A stretch of DNA of 64,000 nt, taken from NCBI GenBank assembly GCA_034008185.1, contig CM067109.1, forward strand, positions 55,166,301-55,230,300, read 5' to 3'. The notes beneath the pieces are model-generated. The model made no database searches. It was not told the DNA's origin and saw only the letters and a program-made list of their open reading frames with translations. Origin of the DNA: Gorsachius magnificus. Lineage: Eukaryota > Chordata > Aves > Pelecaniformes > Ardeidae. The position numbers and the translations under genes were made by a program. Of this stretch, positions 14,064 through 24,933 are shown one piece after another (position 1 is the first letter of the stretch; every line of letters begins with the position of its first letter).

Positions 14064-14069
14064 TTTATT
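14064..14069 (-). promoter_or_regulatory. LTR polyadenylation signal AATAAA
   Basis: AATAAA on the minus strand, in the 3' part of the solo LTR, within an AATAAATTAAAC context. The position fits the R region. In the copy at 20,850 the corresponding bases read ACTAAA, so the signal is lost there. Confidence 0.6.
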
Positions 14070-14100
14070 GCCAAGAAAATCAGAGTAGAAGAGGATAAAA

Positions 14101-14125
14101 AACCAAAACCAAAACCAAAACCAAA
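14101..14125. repeat. short (CCAAAA)n tract inside the solo LTR
   Basis: Four CCAAAA units in a row close to the LTR polyadenylation signal. The matching place in the second copy lacks the expansion, so it arose after the two insertions separated. Confidence 0.8.
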
Positions 14126-15036
14126 TAAATTTTAAAACACCTTCCCCTCCACCCCTCCCTTCTTCCTCAGCATAACTTCACTCCCAAATTCCCCACTTCC
14201 TTCCCCACCCCCCACACAGAGCAGTGCAGGGAGACGGGGAATGGGTGTTGGGGTCAGTCCAACACACGCTGCCTCTGCCGCTCCTTCCTCCTCAGTGGGA
14301 GGGCTCCTCACACTCTACTCCTGCTCCCTCCTGTGGTCCCTCCCATGGCAGACAGTCCTCCACAAACTTCTGCAACGTGAGTCCTTCCCACGGGCTGCAG
14401 TTCTTCATGAACTGTTCCAGCATGGGTCTATCATTTCCACAGTTCCATCTGTCTGTTCCACTGTTCCGTCCTTTTGGAACAGATGGCTCCAGCGTGGGTC
14501 CCCCATGGGGTCACAAGCCCTGCCAGCAAACCTGTTCCAGCGTGGGCTCCTGTCCACATGGGTCCTCAGGTCTTTCCAAGAACCTGCTCCAGTGTGGGCT
14601 TCCCATAGGGTCACAGCCTCCTTTGTGCATCCACCTGCTCCAGCATGGGGTCCTCCCCAGGCTGCAGGTGGAGATCTGCTCCACCGTGGATCCCCATGGG
14701 CTTCAGGGGGACAGCCTGTCGCACCATGGTCTTCAGGAAGGCCTGCAGAGGAATCTCTGCTCTGGTGCCTGGAGCACCTCCTCCTCTCCTTCCTTAGTGT
14801 CTGCAGGGCTGTTTTCTCTCACAGCCTCTCACTTCTCTCCCTCTCTGGCTACTGTTCCTCAGCAGGTTTTTTTTTCCTTCTTAAATATGTGATCACAGAG
14901 GTGCTACCACTGTCGCTGATTGGCTTGGCCTTGGCCAGCAGCAGACACAGGGAAAGCTTCTAGCAGCTTCACACAAAATCCACCCCTGTAGCCCCCCTGC
15001 TACCAAAACCTTGCCACGCAAACCCAATACAACAGT

Positions 15037-16589
15037 GAATATGACAACACTTTAGAGTTGTCACCTGGCAAGGATCTATTCCCATACAAGTTCATCTGAC
15101 AAAAGTAAGCCAGGTTCAATTAGTGCTTGGTAAAGGCTTGGTTTGGAATGGTTCTTGACATCCAGAGTGTTTTGTGGAGACATACTGGGAACACTCAGAA
15201 CATTCCCATAATGATAAAAATCCATCTGTGCCACAGTTTTGAAACTTGTGCTGGAAAGTGATTGAAACTGTACAGTTTAGCACAGCTTTGCACTTAGTTA
15301 AAACAAGTGAAGCATGGCTAGTTCAAGGCAGCTTTGCTGCAAAAGGGAAACTGCCTTTCTTATTCCAATGAGAGGGAGCAGAGACTTGGATGCTTCTGGC
15401 ACAGAAATAATAATAATGTGATAAAAAAGAAGAGCTGAGGTAAAGTGAGGGAAAGAGCTTTGGAGAGCAGAGCAAGCAGCTTCTGCCTTTGCCTGGGGAG
15501 GAACAGAAATGTGGAAGACTGATGGCATCTTTGGCTAGTATGCACCACTCTAGACCCTCTGAAAGCCATGAGAACAGTCAGTCCAGTTTTCCACAGCCCG
15601 GGTATAGGAAATGTAAATAGTGGGGTCACGGCTATTTTCTGACCCCTGGATTTTGCATACATAAGCAGCTGCCCACTTGACTTGTACCTAGAGCCAGTCC
15701 TGGAAGGTAGTCCATATACTGTAAACAAAGCAAAACTCCTACTGCCGGACGTGCTATGGTTTAAGATGTGTGTTCATTTGTGGTCTTCAAATCCTGTTCA
15801 AATGAATGAGTGTCTCCCTTGCTTCCAGAGTAGATAGATCAGGCTCTGCTTTGCAGGGCTATATAAATGATTCACAAGATGTGAAGTAGTAACCAAACAG
15901 AGGCCATTTGGAAATAACCAGAGGTGTGTTTAACTACACTTCATTGCTACCAAAATGCACATGCACGGAAATAATGCTTATTCAAAAGCATAGTTTTACT
16001 CAAATAATTATAAGGCTTTTATTACATCATTTGTTTCTATTTTCCCTTCTATTTTCTTCCTTCTTGTCTCTGAGAGACCTTTATTTCCCTGCTTGCTCTG
16101 TAGGTCAACTTGGGAATTATTTTCTCAGGAATAAGCAGTGTGTATGTCTCATGCACATTTAGCTTATTATAAATGCACCCCACTCAGCATCAGGAAAGCA
16201 AATCAACATGATCAACATGCACAAATTAAATGGAGAAAATAATGTGAATCCTGACCAAAAACCCAGATAAGACAATACTGTAATGCTGAAGCATCCTAAG
16301 AAGCTCTGTTAGGAGTGTCCCCTCTTTCCCTCAATGTGAATCTCTGGCTGTACCTTGTTATAAGATTGCAATAAACTGAACTTGGATTAAGAAGTTTTCC
16401 ATGTCAACCCCTTAGGGCAGCTGATTATAGGTTTGACCTTTTGAGATACTGTGTATTTCCCACTTAATCAGTGCTGGAATGAGTTGCTGCTAAGTAGGAT
16501 CTCTGGGAACCCTATGGGAAAAGTGAAGCCATCTAAAAATAATGAGTCTCCTTCCCCCTCCCTCCCCTCCTCTCATTTTGAGCTCTATT
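15037..16589. other. unique non-coding stretch
   Basis: No retroviral interior follows the solo LTR and no gene is recognisable. The minus-strand frame 15,360-15,728 (122 codons) has no domain or supporting context. Confidence 0.45.
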
Positions 16590-17240
16590 AGGCCATGATA
16601 ACAGTCTTAATCTAAGCTACACAAAAGCGTAATATGGCAAGTGATGTTTGCATTATATTGAGAAAAAGAAGTCTGGGAACAGCTTTTGGCAGCCTGGAAT
16701 GTAAATGAAACTTTACAACATTGTTAAAAATGCTTCACTTCCTCCACCCCGCCCCTTTTTTCTTTTTCATACCAAGATTTGTTTGGTTGAACTGAGGCCT
16801 TGTGAAGCTTTTAAAATCCAGTACCTAAGATTTTGAAAGAGTAATTGGTTCTTTCTTGCCTGGGCAATAATACAAAATTGAAGCCATCTCAATTTTGTCT
16901 TGTTACAGTAACACACTTGGTGGTTTAGACATAATCTCACATAGTAGTCAGTTCAGTCATCAGTTCATTTCTCAATAGTTGCAGCCTGTGGGTTTTTTTC
17001 CTGCCATAAACTTTAGTTTCTTTTTCTCCTCCCCCTCTCCCCCACCCCACCCCCCTTCCTCCTTTCATGTCCTCCTCCCCTCAATAACCATCTGTGAAAC
17101 TGAACAGCATAATAGGTGTAATTAGACCTTCAGTAATAGGACTGAATGGAGCAAGCAATGAGACTCCTTCTCGGGGAGCAATCAGTGCATTAGGTCCCCA
17201 GGACTGAAACTGCATTTAACAAGGTTTGGGGCTTAGGGAT
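16590..17240. other. candidate conserved non-coding block
   Basis: Free of recognisable repeats and dense in homeodomain-like TAAT/ATTA cores, for example around 17,108-17,150, next to a pyrimidine-rich tract at about 17,019-17,080. The texture resembles known vertebrate enhancers. This is an impression from composition only, with no alignment to support it. Confidence 0.2.
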
Positions 17241-18210
17241 TGTCAGTCTAGGCTTCTGCTGCTTCCCCAGGAGAAAGCTTTACCCAGAATGCAAATCTTC
17301 ATTTACTATTGCTACAAAAGGGAGGAAAAGAACATTAGCCACTTTATTACACACATAATGAAGCGAACTGTATCTGTTAATATATTTTTTTCCTTAGCAG
17401 TAAATCAACTGTTCGTAAGTGCTACTAAGTACAAATATATATTTCATCTGTGTTTTCAAACAATTTCCTGCGTTTTCCTTATCCGTCCTTGGAAGAGGAA
17501 AGTTTGAATGATGTCAAATCCAAATATACTTTGTCAAACTGTCACTAGCATGTTTCCATGCAGATTTGAAGATTAGTCTATTAAAGTTATTGAAGACACA
17601 GTTCCTTTCAAGGGGAATGTGGATGTGGCAAAGTTTACATGTGGTCTGTTGACGTCTGTTCCTAACTGTGTAGGTTGGTGTTCACATGAAAAAAATCACC
17701 TTTTTAAAATTAAATCATTTTATCATTAGGGTCTTACCCCTGTCTAACTGAACCTTTTACCTTCATACAGTTTCCTTTCCATAACAGGATGGGTTGAATA
17801 CCTCAGATATGTTCCTTATTTATCATTTTTATCAGCTTGTGCTTCCTTATTTCTATCATCTGTTATCCAGACCTTGACATATGTGGAGAGTAAGGAGAGG
17901 ATTTCAGTCCTCATTCAAGGTCAGATCTTCTGCATGACCTGGCATAGAGACAGGGAGAAGGGGGTAAAGTCAGAGACATCCAAAAGCAGAGGTCACAGTT
18001 CACAGAGTGGGAGGAGAGAGAAAGGCTTATAAAACCTGAAGAAACGTTCATTCCCATATCATGGCATCATACGTATTGAAAGCAGGCAGAGAAGGTCAGT
18101 ACACTGCACTGATCTTGACTGGGAGCCTGTTGCACGTTCAGGAGCCAGTGACCCACAGCACAGCTAACCTGGGTATGCACCACATGGACAGCATGTGCCT
18201 CAGGCTTTGC
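17241..18210. other. unique non-coding stretch
   Basis: AT-rich DNA with scattered short frames and no recognised gene or element. Confidence 0.45.
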
Positions 18211-18267
18211 TGTGCCATGCCGTGCTGTGCCGTGCCATGCTGTGCCATGCCATGCCGTGCCGTGCCA
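18211..18267. repeat. (GTGCC/ATGCC)n pentanucleotide minisatellite
   Basis: About 11 five-base units reading TGCCG, TGCCA or TGCTG. It is GC-rich against an AT-rich background. Because the unit is five bases, all frames stay open through it, which creates cysteine-, histidine- and proline-rich artefact frames on both strands. The 135-codon plus-strand frame at 18,061-18,468 is one of these. Confidence 0.9.
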
Positions 18268-20844
18268 CATGCATCTCTTGGCTGTGGGACAGACTCAGCC
18301 TGTGCGTGGTGCCAGAGAAGCCTGCAGGCAGCTCCTGTTCAGCACTGCCATTACACCTCTTGCGTGGCCTTGCCCTTGTCTAACAATGAGGTAAGGAGTT
18401 CTTATGAGAACATCTTTTTAGGAACAGAGTTGTTTTCTTGTAAGGAAATTATACATGACCTCAAATGACTGAAAGGGAGGGTTTCTCCTTACAGACGGGA
18501 TCTGCTCTGCATAGCATGCCATGGAAAATCCATTGGGGCTCCACCTGATGCTGCATGAATGCATGAATACAGGATGCCCAGCATCTGAAGGGGTGTAAGA
18601 TGCTACTCTCTATTGATATTCCTCTTCTAATTCTGTCTTATTAAAGCAGTTATCTTATTAAACTGTTCATTGTTGGGTCTTCCTTATTGAGATCCAGAAA
18701 GATCCCTGCACCAGCTCTTTCTCACCTCATCTATCCTCACCACCCATCCCCCCTGTGGAGAACGTATGTTTAGTATTACAACACTTTCCAGGATTTCATC
18801 CTCCATGAAAAGAGTTGTGAGATCTCTGCTGCCAGAAAAGCTGCCACCTTACCCAAAGTAATTTCTTAAACCCATTCCCCTAGTGGGTCTTTCCTTCCTC
18901 TGACATAGGCTCTCAAAATCTGTATTCTTCTATCAAGAAGCAATATTTCTCACTCTTCCACCTGCAAATTTCTATTTCCTCTGCATTTCCACCCTCTCTT
19001 CACACTTACTGCCATGCATAATGTGGGCTGTATAATTTCAGAAGATGCATTTTTTTCAGACACAGTATTAACAATTTACAAAATTTTCAACCCAAATTCA
19101 CTCTTTAACAGAAGATATTTAGAGATGAACAATTTCATTCACTTCAAACTTTCACCAGAATTCTGATAACAGTCAGATAAAAAAAATGACACTGATTTTG
19201 TACCTATTATATGCAATAAATCTTGCATTAAGTCACGGGCTTAAAGCCATAATTTTTTTTGACCAATTCTTAGATTAACTTAGTAATTAGTTCACTCATT
19301 TTCTAGGATACTGTCTGTATAAACTTTAGGATCATGTGATACAGTGTTTTCAAACCCCTTGATGGCACTGTGTCTGTTTTCACTTTTATTTATAAAAGCT
19401 CATAAACATGATGTTAGAATGAAAAGGAAAGGAGATTTTGTGCTGAAATTTTTTGGGGGATCTTGATATTTCAATATAGCTTTCAGATCTGGAGTCACAG
19501 AATAATCTCAGCACAATATTTTCCCATTGTTCTGTAGTACTTCCATTAGGCTTTTAGATCAATACAAACTAGCTGTGATTCTTTGACACAGAATCAGACT
19601 TCAAACCTCACCCTGTGTTTTTAGGTCTTAACTATGGGATTATTTTGTGGTTACCTTTGATCCTTCCCAGTGACTGAGTGAATCTGCAGCTGGCTAAGAC
19701 TGAAGCTCTACTGATCAACCCATCCTTGTGATACCCTGCAAAACTAACTTGAAAGTTAACTTATATCAATACAGCAACTTGCCCAGGTCCCATGGGTGCA
19801 GAGGCCTAATTGAAAGGAAGGGGATAATCAAACCATTGGCTTGGTAATGAGCAGTGCTATGGGAGAAAATCTATTATGAAACTAACCCCCAGAGCTTTGA
19901 AAGAGAGTGGCCTCATTCTACACAATTAAAAGCTTTTTTCAGATCCAGAGGACACATGCCATCCAGAGATGTCAGAATTACAAAGGTACTTCTAAAGCTA
20001 TGGTCAATCAACAGCACTGATATTAAGTCCCTGTATGTATGTTGACTGTATGAAATTAATCTTTGGAGGATTGAAGAGATAAATGCCTTCCAGATTACTA
20101 AACCATTGAAACATTAGCTCTTGTAGTGAAGTAAGACCTCAAATATTACAAAAATTTCATATACTAAATAGAGTTGATAGTTAAAGATGCAGGTATTTTT
20201 ATATGAGTTCAGAGCAATAGTTCACCTTTTGCCCTTTGACAGCCAATATTGAACACTTAAGGAATATGGGCAACTCCATCATAGGTGATTCTCTCAGCTA
20301 CTGAAATATCAGTTGACAATACCAGAACTTCTAACAGTTTGGTTGTAATCAGAGCTGAGTTAACTAATGTACAGTGAGACTTTCCCTGCCCTCCTCTTTT
20401 AGACTTCCCTTATATTTTGGGTACCTGGATTAAAATCCAGAGTTTTAGTATTTTTTTTTTTTAAATATATATAACAACATACTTCCAAGAATGAAAATTT
20501 AATCCTAATGTTGAGTGCAATGACCAAAGGGAGCCTCATTTTAGCTCATCTGGGACAGTCTGTGAACAGCTGGGGTTTATTTTCTCTTCTGTATGAATTG
20601 TGAATGTGTCCTCAGTTTGCAGCACAATGGTGAAGTTTACTTATTGGTTAAATCTGTTATAAGCATCCCTTTACTTCATTTTTAGATTACGTGTATGGTA
20701 TCTTATGTATGACATAACTCAGTTTTTCCATGTGCATCACTTAACAGATATGTTAAGGATGTTCATGTTGTCATAATAACAATTTGGTGTACCTTTAGGT
20801 GCAGAAATCTGGCACAACATTATAGTTGGCAGCAGTTTTCAAAC
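18268..20844. other. unique non-coding stretch
   Basis: No gene or mobile element recognised. A T-run of about 12 lies near 20,451-20,462. The left target duplication (ACAAC) of the next LTR is at 20,845-20,849. Confidence 0.45.
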
Positions 20845-20849
20845 ACAAC

Positions 20850-21936
20850 TGTGATGGGTTCACCTAGGCTGGCTGCCAGGTACCCACCAAGACACTCTGT
20901 GACTCCCCCTCCTCAATAAGACAGGAGGAGAAAATACAACAAAAAGCTCATGGGTCAAGATAAGGACAGGGAGAGATCACTCAAGAGTTATCATCATGGG
21001 CAAAACAGACTTGACTTGGGGAAATTAATTTAATTTAGTGCCAATCAAATCAGAGTAGGATAATGAGATATAACAACAAATCTAAAAAACAACTTCCCCC
21101 CACCCCTTACTTCTTCCCAGGCTCAACTCCCCTCCTGATTTGTCTGCCTCCCGCCCCTGAGTGGTGCAAGGTAAGAGGAATTGGGGTTGTGGTCAGTTTA
21201 TCACATGCTGTCTCTGCCACTCCTTCCTCCTCACATTCTTCCTCTGCTCCAGCATGGGGTCCCTCCCACACAATACAGTCGTCCATGAACTTCTCCAATG
21301 TGGGTCCTTCCCACAGCCTGCAGTTCTTCAAGAACTACTCCTCTGTGGGTACTTTCCACAGGATGCAGCCCTTCAGGAATGGATTGCTGCAGTCTGGGTC
21401 CCCCCACAGGGCCACAGGTCTTGCTAGGAGTCTGCCCCAGTACAGGCTCTCCATGGGGTTACAACTTCCTTCAGGGTGCACCCACCTGTTCTAGTGTGGG
21501 GTCCTCCACAGGCTGCAGAGTAGATATCTGCTCCACTGTGGTCCTCCATGGGTGGAGGGTCCCCCTCCTGCAAGGGGACAGCCTGCCTTATCCTGATCTT
21601 CACCAGGGTCTGCAGGGGAATCTCTGCCCCAGTGCTTGGATCACCTCCTCCCCCTCCTGCTTCACAGACCTGGATGCCTGCAGGGCTGTTTTCTCTCATT
21701 CTCACTCCTTTCTCCTAGTTGCTCTTGCACAGCAGTTTTTACCCATTCTTAAATATGTTGTCACAAAGGTGCTACCAACATCACTGATTGTCTCAGCTTT
21801 GGCCAGCAACAGGTCCATCTTGGAGCCAGCTAAAACTGGCTCCATTCAACATGAGGGAAGCTTCTGGCATCTTCCCACAGAAGCTACCCCTGTAACCCTC
21901 CCCATTACTGTAACCTTGCCACAAAAATCCAATACA
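20850..21936 (-). mobile_element. solo LTR, avian ERV (ERVL-like), copy 2
   Basis: A 1,087-bp solo LTR homologous to 13,876-15,031 and in the same orientation. Its minus-strand ends are TGTATTGG and CCCATCACA. It has a perfect 5-bp duplication ACAAC at 20,845-20,849 and 21,937-21,941. The duplication differs from copy 1, so the two LTRs are separate insertions and not the two ends of one provirus. The polyadenylation hexamer is decayed. Internal tandem units again give long spurious frames (21,063-21,494; 21,298-21,972). Confidence 0.93.
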
Positions 21937-21941
21937 ACAAC

Positions 21942-22889
21942 AAAATCTCAAACTTTTTTCCGAGGACTATGAACGTACATTTATCCAGGATTTTTCCACA
22001 GTTGAGCAAGAATTATTGGGGCATTATTAACTAAATCATTATACTGTTAATTTGCCTACCTACTACTTAAAGCTATAGAGTGAACCAGTCTCTTATTTTA
22101 AAAAGATAAACTTAAAAGTAAGTCACAACTCTTTAGGGTAGCTGCTGTATTATTGTGAGAGGAACTGTCTGAAGAAAAGAGTAAATAGAACAATTATCAT
22201 AAAAGGTTCTGTTCACTTGACTTCTACAGTTGTTAGAAATGCCATGTTTTTGCCCTTCAGTAGATCTCTGCTTTGTCCAAAGGAGTCTGACTTTTCATTG
22301 TACATAAAGACTTACACTAGATAATACATATTATGTGTTAAAATAACAATGTAATTTCAGACCTGAGATCTGGAAAATACTATCTCCCAAAAAAACGCAA
22401 AGCCTTTTGGACCAACATTGAGCATTACATTTGATACATTTCACTGGTTTAATAAACATTCATAAAGTTTTTCTTTACAGGTGTCTGCATTTCTCAGGCT
22501 GGGTTTAAAAACCTGAGGCTTAATTGTGGACACAAATTTGTGTACTTAAGCTTGTAAATGCACCGCTGCCAGAATCAAGTGTCAGATAACCAGAATTTCT
22601 AGAGTTTGTAGTACAATTGAACATTCATTTTTGGATAGGCATTTCATCTAATTTTCAAAGAAAAACAGGAACATCAGCTCTCCTCCGAGCTTTAAGGCAA
22701 AGACATGCTAAAAATGTCTTTAACTGGATTTGTACTTTATAAGTTTATATTCATCCAGTGGTGTTAGCACTTTTTCACCCACTCTAGGCTTTTTGTTCAT
22801 ACAGTCTACAACCCAGAAAAAAACCTACTCTTGGAGAATATGCTGAGGATTGCAATGAAGCTTTAAGAAAAAACTCCAGGTTCTATGTA
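21942..22889. other. unique non-coding stretch
   Basis: AT-rich sequence, nothing recognised. Confidence 0.45.
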
Positions 22890-22972
22890 ATCACAGAATC
22901 ATGGAATGGCAAGGGTTGGAAAGGACCTCTGGAGATTATCTGGTCTAACCCTCCTGCTAAAGCAGGAATAAA
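22890..22972 (-). mobile_element. CR1 LINE 3'-end fragment (subfamily B)
   Basis: An 83-bp piece that starts with a tail unit 'tcacagaatcatggaatgg', continues 'ggttggaaaggacctctgg', and ends in the subfamily B hallmark 'cctcctgctaaagcagg'. It contains only the 3' untranslated end. This is a typical severe 5' truncation. Confidence 0.9.
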
Positions 22973-24257
22973 ACATATTATTGTGCTACTGCTAGCAGCA
23001 GCTTTCTACCTGACCTAGAGACTTTTTCCATGACTAGAACCCCTCTCTGCAGGGGTTCAATTCTACAGTGACTGCAGTATAGCTTCCTAAGATTTGAAAG
23101 CTCTCCTCTAAGATCAGCCTAGCAGAGACAAGGATGTTATCAGAAGTTGCCAGAAAAAAACAACACTCGACTCTAAATTGAACTCCAGAACGCTGCTCAG
23201 TAACAAGAAAATCTCCAAAACTCTGCTGATAAGAGTTCTGCTCATCACATAGTTCAGTTCTATACTTTGGAAAATATGTGATAATTCCTTGGCAACTTTG
23301 CTCAAAATTATAAAGGAATTGATCACTGTGTGAGGTCAAGGCCACTAAAACATGCACTTGAAATGCACACTATTTCTCCTTTTTCTGCCTTGCTACTCCT
23401 TCTGACTCACAGCACTTTAAGAGGCAGTGACCAACAACAAAGAGGAAGAAAAAGTCCTTTATGTGACTTGATTATTGCGATAGAAATCATCATCTCCAGG
23501 AGCAAAAATCTGAACAGACAGCAACAATGACTGTAGAGGGAGAAGTACATTAACGAGGAAATAGCACAATTAACAGACGCCTTAGTGTGTGGAGAACAGA
23601 AGTGAAGAATGCAAGAAGGAGAAGAAATTACAATAGAAAAAAAAAATTTAGGGAAGAATAGGCAAAGGTGAAGAAAAAAACAGTGAACAATAGATTATGG
23701 AGAAATCAATTTGGACAATAAAACCTCTGTTTTAAATTATTTTTAAAAGTCAAGAGAATTATTTTAAGAAAAAGAATAAAGAAACATGAGAAATGGTCTG
23801 CAGAACCATTGCACTACAATTTACTGCAGACTTTGTTGGACACTTAGAACTAAGATTTACCAAGATATTATGTAATGGCACAGCTCACATCAGGCTATCT
23901 GAGAGTGGTTTGCCCCTTCTCTCAGCCCTCACAGTGAAGAATCACTTCTAAAATAAATTCTGGTTGTCTTAGTTGCCCTTTAAATATCAACCCTGAAAAT
24001 TAAAAAGAAGACCTCAGGGTCCCTTAAATAACTGCATATTTTATTTCTTATCAGCTCTGTGCACACATCAAATTGTAAATCCGGTTTCCTTGCTGAGGAA
24101 AATAGTGCACAGGTTCAGTCTGATGAATTATAGCTAGCGAGATCCTGGATCAGGACATCACTTGTTTCTGATACCTCTATTTCAAGGGTGCTTTTAGGGG
24201 TTTTACCTGTGTAGATAGCTGGGTCTCAACCTTAGACTTGTGCATACAGTTATGGTA
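22973..24257. other. unique non-coding stretch
   Basis: A/G-rich in places, for example 23,630-23,790. No gene recognised. The minus-strand frames at 23,034-23,357 lack any motif. Confidence 0.45.
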
Positions 24258-24933
24258 TCACAGAATCACAGATCGCAAGGGTTGGAAGGGACCTTGGGAG
24301 ATCATCCAGTCCAACCCTCCTGCTAAAGCAGGTCCTCCTAGAGCATGTTACACAGGACTTCATCCAGGCGGGCTTTGAATATCTCCAGAGAAGGAGACTC
24401 CACAACCCCCCTGGGCAGCCTGTTCCAGTGCTCCGTCACCCTCAGAGTAAAGAAGTTCCTCCTCATGTTCAACTGAAACCTCTTACGTTTCAGTTTGTAT
24501 CCATTGCCCCTTGTCCTGTCGCTGGACACCACTGCAAAGAGACTGGTTCCGTCCTCGTGATTTCTGCCCTTAAGATATTTGTATGTGTTAATGAGGTCCT
24601 GTCTCAGTCTTCTCTTCTTCAGGCTGAACAAGCCCAAATCCCTCAGCCTTTCCTCATAGGGGAGATGCTTCAGTCCCTTAATCATCCTTGTTGCTCTCCT
24701 CTGGACTCTTTCTAGGAGTTCCTCATCTTTCTTGAACTGGGGAGCCCAGAACTGGACACAGTACTCCAGGTGGGGTCTCACCAGGGCAGAGTAGAGGAGG
24801 AGGATAACCTCCCTCGACCTGCTGGCCGTGCTCCTCTTAATGCACCCCAGGACGCCATTGGCCTTCTTGGCAACAAGGGCACATAGCTGGCTCATGGTCA
24901 GCTTGTCGTCCACCAGGACTCCCAGGTCCCTCT
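24258..24933 (-). mobile_element. young CR1 LINE, 5'-truncated (subfamily B)
   Basis: About 676 bp of CR1 3' end. The minus-strand frame 24,338-24,913 is open for 191 codons and encodes the region downstream of the reverse transcriptase core, from [18 protein letters not shown] through HLEYCVQFW to DEVLCNML. That frame differs by a single residue (V/I) plus its first codon from the copy at 32.0 kb, so both derive from a recently active source. Tail units read ATTCTGTGA. The catalytic domain is missing. Confidence 0.96.

Larger units (their letters stand above)
13876..15031 (-). mobile_element. solo LTR, avian ERV (ERVL-like), copy 1
   Basis: An 1,156-bp solo LTR. On the minus strand it opens with TGTATTGGG and closes with CCCATCACA, so it has TG...CA ends. 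It is flanked by a perfect 5-bp direct repeat ACAGT (13,871-13,875 and 15,032-15,036). Five-base duplications fit ERVL-type integrases. A reverse-strand AATAAA lies at 14,064-14,069, the likely polyadenylation signal. The middle (about 14,230-14,800) consists of diverged tandem units carrying CTGGAGCAG and CCCATGGGG motifs, which give long spurious frames in several phases. No gag, pol or env adjoins it. Homologous along its length to 20,850-21,936. Confidence 0.93.

Noticed and set aside
14224..14963. Overlapping plus-strand frames of 222 and 240 codons
   Set aside because: They lie antisense inside a solo LTR, arise from its GC-rich tandem sub-repeats, and overlap each other in different phases; the second LTR copy does not keep them intact.
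18061..18468. 135-codon cysteine-rich frame that looks like a secreted peptide
   Set aside because: The cysteine/alanine/valine/proline core comes from the GTGCC minisatellite.
13876..21936. A single provirus bounded by the two minus-strand LTRs
   Set aside because: Each LTR has a different perfect 5-bp duplication and no retroviral gene lies between them.
21063..21972. Frames of 143 and 224 codons in the second solo LTR
   Set aside because: Same cause as in the first LTR; the encoded sequences do not correspond between copies in a conserved way.
23034..23357. Minus-strand frame of 107 codons as an exon
   Set aside because: No domain or splice-site support, and an overlapping frame of 70 codons in another phase reads equally well.
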